Assembly (NCBI GenBank): GCA_030656215.1 | Contig: JAUSOD010000111.1 | Coordinates: 1 to 53,379 of the forward strand | From: Azoarcus sp. | Lineage (GTDB): Bacteria > Pseudomonadota > Gammaproteobacteria > Burkholderiales > Rhodocyclaceae | Direction: 5' to 3' | Length of the DNA stretch: 53,379 nucleotides | Shown: one piece after another, positions 9,080 through 15,476 of the stretch | Position numbering within the stretch: the stretch's first letter is position 1 | Layout of the letters: every line of letters begins with the position of its first letter | The notes under the pieces: generated by a model | The model's database searches: none | The model's input: the letters and a program-made list of their open reading frames with translations, nothing else | What the model was told of the DNA's origin: nothing | Position numbers and translations under genes: made by a program

Positions 9080-9110
9080 CGTAGGGGCAGGCCCCCAAGC
9101 CTGCCCTGAC
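9080..9110. repeat. GTAGGG-type palindromic element
   Basis: The stretch beginning GTAGGGGCAGG and ending CCTGCCCTG is an imperfect inverted repeat of the same style as the element at 10436-10468 and the arrays near 27 kb and 44 kb. It separates the entericidin gene from a gene relic. Confidence 0.5.
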
Positions 9111-9239
9111 CTCGACGCCATCATCTCGGCGGGCTACCAGGTCAACTCCAAACACGGCGTGCGGTCCCGCCAAACCTACGAGAATGCGCAGCGCATTTTC
9201 CGCATCAGCGACGACGTGAAGAAGCTGCCCAGTCCGTAG
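9108..9239 (+). pseudogene. 3' relic of a gene related to the PLD-fold gene at 10713
   Basis: An open frame without a start encodes a peptide that includes RQTYENAQRIFRISDDV and ends at the TAG at 9237-9239. The intact PLD-like protein downstream has RETYEEAQRIIRISDEV. At DNA level 9172-9218 matches 11092-11138 at 42 of 47 bases. The upstream part (GYQVNSKHGVRS) does not match that gene, so this is either the end of a diverged relative or a chimeric remnant. It is not expected to be translated. Confidence 0.55.
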
Positions 9240-9270
9240 TTAAAGAGTCACCCTGTCGAAATGGGTGTAA

Positions 9271-10341
9271 ATGGATGTAGTATTGGCGTCCATGATCCCC
9301 TCGAATGCCGTTCAGATAAGCCCCGAGATCCTGAGTCTCATCGCCGGAATCGATGAGTTCAAGGGGGCGTGGCGTGCGCTCGGTAGGCTGGCGCCGGATC
9401 GGCTATCCGCCCTGCGCCGGGTCGCCACCATCGAGAGCATCGGTTCATCTACCCGCATCGAGGGCAGCAGATTGTCCGATCGCGAGGTCGAGCGCCTGCT
9501 ATCGAATCTGCAGATCAAGTCATTCGCGACCCGGGACGAACAAGAGGTAGCCGGCTACGCCGAAGTCATGGAACTCGTGTTTTCGTCCTGGCAGGACATC
9601 GCCTTGACCGAGAACCACATCAAGCAACTGCACCGCGACCTCCTGAGCTATAGCGAGAAAGACGCCTGGCATCGGGGCAACTACAAGACCTCGACCAACA
9701 GCGTCGTGGCCTTTGACGAGGACGGGAAACAATTGGGCGTCGTCTTCGCCACAGCGACGCCATTTGATACGCCCGCCTTGATGGCTGAGTTGGTTGCCTG
9801 GTTCAACTCCGAACGCCAGGCAGCACGGCTTCACCCCTTGCTGCTGATCGGCATCTGGGTCGTGGTCTTCCTCGAGATCCATCCATTCCAGGACGGCAAC
9901 GGCCGGCTTAGCCGGGTTCTCACCACCTTGTTGCTATTGCAGGCCGGCTACGCCTATGTGCCCTATAGCTCGCTGGAAAGCGTGGTCGAGCAAAGCAAGG
10001 AGGCCTACTACCTCGCGTTGCGGCAAACGCAAGGGACGATCCGCAGCAGTGTGCCGAATTGGCAACCATGGCTGATGTTCTTCCTGCGTGCGCTCGCCGA
10101 GCAGGTCCGCCGCCTCAATCGCAAGGTCGAGCGTGAGAAACTGGTGATGGCCTCACTCCCGGAGCTTTCTCTGCAGATCGTCGAATTTGTCCGCGAGCAT
10201 GGACGCATCACCATGAGCGACGCAATTCGATTGACCAACGGAAACCGAAACACGCTCAAGCAGCATTTCCGGGCGCTGGTGGAGCAAGGCCACTTGGACC
10301 TGCACGGCGCCGGCAGAGGCGTCTGGTACGAGTTGCGATAG
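9271..10341 (+). CDS. Fic family protein, self-inhibited class
   Basis: A 356-residue Fic-domain protein. Fic enzymes usually transfer AMP from ATP to hydroxyl side chains of target proteins. The active-site loop HPFQDGNGRLSR is complete, with the catalytic histidine at about residue 204. The N-terminal half contains SSTRIEG at about 59-65, matching the (S/T)xxxE(G/N) inhibitory helix, so the enzyme carries its own antitoxin-like brake. The C-terminal 60 residues (GRITMSDAIRLTNGNRNTLKQHFRALVEQGHL) form a winged-helix DNA-binding domain. Together these suggest a regulated modifier that may also control its own transcription. Neither the ATG at 9271 nor that at 9292 has a good ribosome site. 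A second, broken Fic gene lies at 36 kb. Confidence 0.92.
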   Translation: MDVVLASMIPSNAVQISPEILSLIAGIDEFKGAWRALGRLAPDRLSALRRVATIESIGSSTRIEGSRLSDREVERLLSNLQIKSFATRDEQEVAGYAEVMELVFSSWQDIALTENHIKQLHRDLLSYSEKDAWHRGNYKTSTNSVVAFDEDGKQLGVVFATATPFDTPALMAELVAWFNSERQAARLHPLLLIGIWVVVFLEIHPFQDGNGRLSRVLTTLLLLQAGYAYVPYSSLESVVEQSKEAYYLALRQTQGTIRSSVPNWQPWLMFFLRALAEQVRRLNRKVEREKLVMASLPELSLQIVEFVREHGRITMSDAIRLTNGNRNTLKQHFRALVEQGHLDLHGAGRGVWYELR

Positions 10342-10712
10342 GACATCCATTTTCAGTCCACCTGAGCTTTGCCAAGGGTGTCCGGCCGCAGCGTGGCCAG
10401 AATCTGGCATCGCCGAATGGCCAACGTCGATGTGGACGTAGGGGCGACCCGCCGGGTCGCCCCTACGTCCCGGCCACGATTACCGCCGTAACCAACCCCC
10501 CGACCACCGCCCCGTCGCGCCCGCATCACCGCCAATGACACCGCAACCGTGAAGAAATAGATGTTCCCGCCCATGTGACCAAATGTAATATGCAGTTCGA
10601 TCATGTCGAACGGAAGTGCCAACGGCATGGGCGCCGTGTTTCTCGGCCCCTTGGCATTGCGAGTACCCCGTTCCGCGACCCGCACCGACGAACCGCAAGC
10701 ATCGAACAGAAC
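10342..10712. other. Intergenic region with one perfect palindrome
   Basis: No gene is supported here. It holds the 33-bp palindrome described separately. Long frames crossing it on the minus strand are shadows of the PLD gene or have no start signal. No clear promoter for the gene at 10713 was found. Confidence 0.5.
10436..10468. repeat. Perfect 15-bp inverted repeat with 3-base loop
   Basis: ACGTAGGGGCGACCC, loop GCC, then its exact complement. It lacks a T-tract, so it is more likely a REP-type element than an intrinsic terminator. It could still act as a processing or pausing hairpin after the Fic gene. Confidence 0.75.
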
Positions 10713-11426
10713 ATGGCCAAATTCCTGAACACCAGCGCGACCAACTACTTTCTCGAAGAGCTCATCAAGAACGCCAAGGACCGCCTGATCCTGATCAGCC
10801 CCTTCCTCAAGCTCAACGACCGGATGAAGGAACTGCTCGCCGACAAGAACCGCCTCAAGATCGACGTGCGCATCGTCTACGGCAAGAGCGAACTCCAGCC
10901 CGAAGAAATCAACTGGCTGAAGGAACTGACCTACATCCGCACCAGCTTCTGCAAGAACCTGCACGCCAAGTGCTACATGAACGAAGAGCTGGCAATCATC
11001 ACCAGCCTCAACCTCTACGAGTTCAGCCAGATCAACAACAACGAGATGGGCGTACTGATCCGCCGCCAGGACGACGCCGAACTGTATCGGGAAACCTACG
11101 AGGAGGCGCAGCGCATCATCCGCATCAGCGACGAGGTGCGGATTACGCTGGAGCGCGTGAGCACCGAGCCGAAAGCGGAGGAAGAGAGCAAGGCTGAAGC
11201 GGATGAGGGCGCGGAGAAAGGCGACAAGCTGACGACCTCGAAGCTGGCGCAGAAGTCGGGGATGAAGACGGCCGAGTTTCTGGAACGACTGGTGGTCGCC
11301 GGCTTGCTGGAAATGCGGGAAGGAAAGCACTACCTGACGGCGAAGGGCAAGGAGGCCGGTGGGGAATTCCGCAAGAGTCCGAGGTTTGGGCCGTATTTTC
11401 TTTGGCCGGAAGGGTTGAGTGCGTAG
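10713..11426 (+). CDS. Phospholipase D-fold protein with C-terminal winged-helix-like domain
   Basis: A 237-residue protein. The N-terminal 140 residues resemble PLDc_2 domains (LIKNAKDRLILISPFLKLND). There is a single HKD-type motif, H84-x-K86 with glutamate rather than aspartate at 91 (HAKCYMNEE), followed by TSLNLYEFS. A single HKD implies function as a dimer; members include nucleases and lipid hydrolases. A charged linker (residues 152-175) leads to a C-terminal domain, LAQKSGMKTAEFLERLVVAGLLE, which looks like a helix-turn-helix. No signal peptide is seen, so it is cytoplasmic, favouring a nuclease-type role. The ATG at 10713 starts the domain; the frame continues upstream without a ribosome site. 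The location beside defence genes is suggestive only. Confidence 0.78.
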   Translation: MAKFLNTSATNYFLEELIKNAKDRLILISPFLKLNDRMKELLADKNRLKIDVRIVYGKSELQPEEINWLKELTYIRTSFCKNLHAKCYMNEELAIITSLNLYEFSQINNNEMGVLIRRQDDAELYRETYEEAQRIIRISDEVRITLERVSTEPKAEEESKAEADEGAEKGDKLTTSKLAQKSGMKTAEFLERLVVAGLLEMREGKHYLTAKGKEAGGEFRKSPRFGPYFLWPEGLSA

Positions 11427-11805
11427 GGCAGCGGGATATACGTAGTTGGAGTGGTGAATTTGGTCAGGTTGTCGGCCAAAGCTGACCTGAAGCAGTGCTC
11501 GGAACTAGGTGCCTTTGCGATGATCGGCTGTCACTCGGTAGCTGATCGTGCTCAATCACAGCTTTCCTCTGCGACGAAGGAAGGCCCCCGACCCTGAAGA
11601 AACATTGCTCTTCCAGCAGGCAGACGCCTGACTTCCGAATTGAACAGTCAATTCAGCAAGTCAGGCAGAGGTTGCATCGCGGTTGTTGAAAGCTAAAGAG
11701 AACTGGCTAGAAGTCCCCTATTGTCGTCTCTGTCAGGATGTATGGCGAACGATTCGAGTTAACATAGACCAGAAACATCTTTGAATTACATCAGTGGAGG
11801 AAGAA
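11427..11805. other. Intergenic region before the Hachiman operon, with nested hairpin
   Basis: No gene was recognised. A two-level hairpin lies at 11626-11666: outer arms GCCTGACTT/AAGTCAGGC and inner arms GAATTGA/TCAATTC. There is no T-run. Base composition turns AT-rich toward the 3' end, which marks the left edge of the low-GC segment. A promoter for the operon should lie between 11667 and 11795 but none is clear enough to place. Confidence 0.5.
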
Positions 11806-12111
11806 ATGGCAAGAGGAAAACCAGTGGTTCTCGAAACAATTAGCTTCGACAATCAAAGCCAGGCTCATGCCTTTTTCAAGGAAATGTTAAATCGCTACAT
11901 TCCTGGTGAAATCGTCTCGCCCGAGGATGCAACTCATCTCGCAGAACTCTTCAAGAGGTACCCAAGTTATCCGGCGAAAGTTGGCCCTGGTGTCAGTTAT
12001 TTCGAAGTCATGCCCGAAAAGTTTGGTTCCCAATGTTTTTGTGCCGTATTGAAGGATGGAGCAAAGGAGGGTTTCTCCTACCGGAAATGCGTGACACAAA
12101 GAGACGACTGA
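11806..12111 (+). CDS. DUF3223 domain protein
   Basis: A 101-residue protein that is essentially one DUF3223 domain. It shows the FFKEMLNRYIPGEIV segment, the EDATHLAELFKRYPSYPAKVG segment and a C-terminal CFCAVLKDG..FSYRKCV strand pair. From memory, the family also includes the plant DCL-type domain, but no biochemical activity is established. GGAGG five bases before the ATG at 11806 decides the start over a GTG at 11794. It lies 12 bases before hamA in the same AT-rich block, so it is probably co-transcribed and may be an accessory component of the Hachiman system. That is inference from spacing and composition. Confidence 0.8.
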   Translation: MARGKPVVLETISFDNQSQAHAFFKEMLNRYIPGEIVSPEDATHLAELFKRYPSYPAKVGPGVSYFEVMPEKFGSQCFCAVLKDGAKEGFSYRKCVTQRDD

Positions 12112-12123
12112 CCTATTGATTGG

Positions 12124-13050
12124 ATGACCTCGATGGACTTCGCAATTCTCATCAATGACGAATACCTTAATCTCGCTCAGGGCACTAAACTTACTCCTGT
12201 CGACAACAAAACCGTTTTGAGCTTGGCTAACGATTTTGAGGATGAGAAGTGGCGACGAAGAAAATTCAACAGTTTCGTCTGGGACAACATAGCCTTGACA
12301 GCGCTGACGGTACAAGAGCGAGAAAAGCTGGCAGGCAAGAGTGATTCGACTCTACGAGAGGCTGCCAAGAACTTGCGGCTGACCGATAAAGAGGACGACA
12401 AGGGGAAGGGAAGTGAGCTTGCCGAAATTGTGCTCTATGGAATCATGCAGCACCACTACAAGGCATTGCCCGTCGTCCCCAAGATTTTCTACAAGCAGAA
12501 TGTTCAAGACAACGCCAAAGGGGCAGATAGCGTTCATATTGTCGTAGAGGGTGATGATGCCTTTTCGCTTTGGTTTGGAGAGGCAAAGTTTTACAACAGC
12601 ATTGAAGACGCAAGGTTGGCATCCATCGTCAAGTCAGTCGGGAGCTCACTGCTGACAGATAAGCTGAAAAAAGAAAACAGCATCATCACCAACATGGCAG
12701 AGCTAGACCGACTTGTTGAGAACAAGGCGCTGGCTGCCAAGATTAAGCTTGCCTTGTCGCCCGATAACTCGATGGACAACATCAAGCCAATCCTCCACAT
12801 CCCCATCCTGCTTTTGCATCAATGCTCAATAACGGCTGGAAACAAGGAGATGAATGATGAATATAGGGAGAAGCTTCGGGTACAACATCTTGATCGCGCG
12901 ACAGCCTACTTCAAAAAGCAAATCGAAACGCTTGCGGACAAGGTGACTAAGTATTCGTCCATCAAATTTCACATCATTCTGTTTCCTGTTCCAGACAGGA
13001 AAGAACTGGTTGATCAGTTCACGAATGCTGTTTCGTTTTACAAGGGATAA
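12124..13050 (+). CDS. hamA: Hachiman anti-phage defence nuclease HamA (DUF1837)
   Basis: A 308-residue protein of the DUF1837/HamA family. HamA is the effector nuclease of Hachiman, held inactive by the helicase HamB until phage DNA or DNA damage releases it. The PD-(D/E)xK-type core is visible: KGADSVHIVV supplies the aspartate and FSLWFGEAKFY supplies the ExK pair (E153, K155 from the ATG at 12124). These residues are intact, so the nuclease should be active. The next gene, six bases downstream, is the HamB helicase, which confirms the assignment. A second ATG three codons in (12133) is possible because neither has a good ribosome site. The gene is distinctly AT-richer than the flanking chromosome, indicating acquisition. 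Confidence 0.88.
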   Translation: MTSMDFAILINDEYLNLAQGTKLTPVDNKTVLSLANDFEDEKWRRRKFNSFVWDNIALTALTVQEREKLAGKSDSTLREAAKNLRLTDKEDDKGKGSELAEIVLYGIMQHHYKALPVVPKIFYKQNVQDNAKGADSVHIVVEGDDAFSLWFGEAKFYNSIEDARLASIVKSVGSSLLTDKLKKENSIITNMAELDRLVENKALAAKIKLALSPDNSMDNIKPILHIPILLLHQCSITAGNKEMNDEYREKLRVQHLDRATAYFKKQIETLADKVTKYSSIKFHIILFPVPDRKELVDQFTNAVSFYKG

Positions 13051-13056
13051 CGGGTG

Positions 13057-15180
13057 ATGGATATCTTCGAGGAGTGCTCCGCCATCAATGACTTGCTACA
13101 GGTAAACGAGGAAATTGAAGCAAGAAACCGCCTTATTCGTCTGCTTGATACCCTTGGCAAAGAAGAACAAGCCTACACTCCGTTACTGAACCATCTTATT
13201 CGAGAGTCAGGGCTGTATCCCTATCTCGAAGCAGAAACTTCGAGTTGGCAAGACAGGTTCGTATATGAGTCGTTCAAGGTCGACATCGGGCAGGAAACGC
13301 CTGTCACGCTACACAGCGAACAGTCGTTAGTCCTTAAGCACCTTCTGGATGGCGACAATCTTGCTGTCAGTGCTCCGACAAGCTTTGGCAAAAGCTTGAT
13401 CATTGACGCCTACATCGCAATCAAGAAACCTAAAAACGTTCTGATTTTGGTTCCCACCATCGCACTAACCGATGAAACCAGACGTAGGTTGAGCAAGAAG
13501 TTTTCTGCCGAGTACAAGATTGTGACGACATCAGAGGTCGAACTCGGCGAGAGAAACATTCTCATATTTCCGCAGGAAAGGGCGATTCACTACTGTGACA
13601 AACTCGAACAGTTGGACTTGCTCGTAGTCGACGAATTTTACAAGGCGAGCCGTGCCTTCGACAAGGAGAGGTCGCCAGCCCTCTTGAAAGCCATGCTCAA
13701 GCTGGGAGAGAAGGCAGCACAGAAGTATTACCTGGCACCGAATATTGCCGACCTGAACGACAATCCATTTACGAAAGGCATGACCTTCCTACGTATGGAT
13801 TTCAATACGGTATTCCTTGAGAAGCACGAGGAATACAAGGAGATCAACAAGGATGCGCAGAAGAAGAACGATGCACTCCTTAGGATATTGGGGAAGCACG
13901 AAACCAAGTCCCTGATCTACGCGGGTTCCTACGCTGGCGTTGATAGCGTTACCACATTGCTGATCGACAACACAGACAAGGAAGATAGCCCTCTGCTGTC
14001 TGACTTTTCCGCGTGGCTTGCGGCGAACTATCACCCGAACTGGAAACTTACCAATTTGGTGAAACGTGGGACCGGTATTCACACGGGGCAGCTTCATCGC
14101 TCCTTGAGTCAGATACAGGTTCGACTCTTCGAAGAGGAGAAGGACGGGCTGCAAACGCTGGTTTCAACCTCATCAATCATTGAGGGAGTGAATACGTCTG
14201 CGGAGAACGTAATTGTTTGGAGTAACAAGAAAGCTCACCTTAAACTCGATGATTTCACCTATCGCAACATCATTGGGCGAGGTGGAAGAATGTTCAGGCA
14301 TTTCGTCGGTAAGATTTACATTCTTGAAGAGCCTCCAGCTCCTGCCGATACCCAGCTTGAATTGACTTTTCCTGACGAGTTGCTTGCTGATGTTGATGAC
14401 GTGAAATACAAGCAGGAACTCACCACAGAGCAGTTAGCAAAGATATTGCACTACAAAGATGAGATGGCTCAGATCATGGGGGATGAGTCGTTTGAACGCA
14501 TGCGGAACGAAGGTGCGTTGATTTCAAGCGACACAGAATTGATTGCCTCAATTGCTTTGGCAATCAAGAACGACACCAAATTGGTAAGAGCGCTTGCCAA
14601 CTTGTATGCGCCATTAAACGACTATTGGGTTTGGACGCTCTGTAAAGTCCTGAAACTGGTCCCTGGCGGATGGGATGCCAGTCACACAAAATTCGCTGAA
14701 TTCGTAAGAGCGTTGTCGGGCAATTGGATCCTTTCAATTCCTGATCTTCTGGAGCAGCTATCAGAGCATGATGTAACGATCGAGGCGTTCTTCAAGATGG
14801 AGCGCAATGCAACGTTTAAATTGGCCGCATTGCTGAACGACATCAATGTCATTCAGAAGGAAATGGCGCCAGAGTACAAGGTGGACATCTCTCCCTTCAT
14901 AGCCAGACTGTCGAAAGCCTTCCTGCCGTCTTGCGTAATGGAGCTTGAAGAGTATGGTTTACCACGCATGCTGGCAAAGAAAATTCACGCCTCTGGTCTC
15001 GTCAATTTCGAAGACGATAAGCTAGACCTGCATTCGGCAATCAATTTGCTGCGTGCGATTCAGCCCGATATCCTCGGGAAAGTAAAAGGGCTTGATTCGT
15101 TCGACAGGTATGTCTTGGACTATTTCTTCGATGGTATTGCCCTGCAGCAACCAAGAGCAGTTGAAGCTCCTGCACGATGA
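13057..15180 (+). CDS. hamB: Hachiman anti-phage defence helicase HamB
   Basis: A 707-residue superfamily 2 helicase. Walker A is APTSFGKS (lysine 112), the Walker B/DExx motif is LLVVDEFYK (D192-E193) and motif VI is NIIGRGGRMFRH (about 404-415). A C-terminal region of about 270 residues has no recognised enzyme motif. In Hachiman, HamB senses damaged or phage DNA and controls HamA. The GTG at 13054 and ATG at 13057 are adjacent; the ATG, with AAGGGA upstream, is chosen. The gene follows hamA by six bases and shares its AT-rich composition. The reading frame is intact, so the system appears functional. Confidence 0.9.
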   Translation: MDIFEECSAINDLLQVNEEIEARNRLIRLLDTLGKEEQAYTPLLNHLIRESGLYPYLEAETSSWQDRFVYESFKVDIGQETPVTLHSEQSLVLKHLLDGDNLAVSAPTSFGKSLIIDAYIAIKKPKNVLILVPTIALTDETRRRLSKKFSAEYKIVTTSEVELGERNILIFPQERAIHYCDKLEQLDLLVVDEFYKASRAFDKERSPALLKAMLKLGEKAAQKYYLAPNIADLNDNPFTKGMTFLRMDFNTVFLEKHEEYKEINKDAQKKNDALLRILGKHETKSLIYAGSYAGVDSVTTLLIDNTDKEDSPLLSDFSAWLAANYHPNWKLTNLVKRGTGIHTGQLHRSLSQIQVRLFEEEKDGLQTLVSTSSIIEGVNTSAENVIVWSNKKAHLKLDDFTYRNIIGRGGRMFRHFVGKIYILEEPPAPADTQLELTFPDELLADVDDVKYKQELTTEQLAKILHYKDEMAQIMGDESFERMRNEGALISSDTELIASIALAIKNDTKLVRALANLYAPLNDYWVWTLCKVLKLVPGGWDASHTKFAEFVRALSGNWILSIPDLLEQLSEHDVTIEAFFKMERNATFKLAALLNDINVIQKEMAPEYKVDISPFIARLSKAFLPSCVMELEEYGLPRMLAKKIHASGLVNFEDDKLDLHSAINLLRAIQPDILGKVKGLDSFDRYVLDYFFDGIALQQPRAVEAPAR

Positions 15181-15476
15181 TGATTTATCGGGGTATATAG
15201 CAGGCTAGTCGAAAGCTATCTTCATGATTTTTAAAACTCAAATGTCCGTTCTGTCACCAGAGCCGGCCATTTGCGTTTCGAAGGCCACCGTCCGCAAAGG
15301 CCGAAGACGGGTCGGCGGCCGGCTCCCTTCCGTCGGCGGGCAGATCGTCGGCCAAAGCGGGCCGTGAGGCTGCATGTCATAGATGGCCGTTGTCCGCACA
15401 TTGCTGAACATGCAGACCAAACAACCAAGGCCGCCCTAGCTGACGCCCGCCGGCCCTTGCAGTGCTTCAAGATCGA
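15181..15476. other. Intergenic region between convergent hamB and ankyrin gene
   Basis: No gene is supported. The centre (15240-15365) is rich in GGCCG-type short repeats and resembles the low-complexity intergenic DNA at 19600-19860. Small frames crossing it have neither ribosome sites nor recognisable domains. No clear terminator is seen for either convergent gene. Confidence 0.4.

Noticed and set aside
10353-11330. 325-codon minus-strand frame across the PLD-fold gene
   Set aside because: Mostly antisense to the PLD gene, without start signals; the part outside that gene has no domain.
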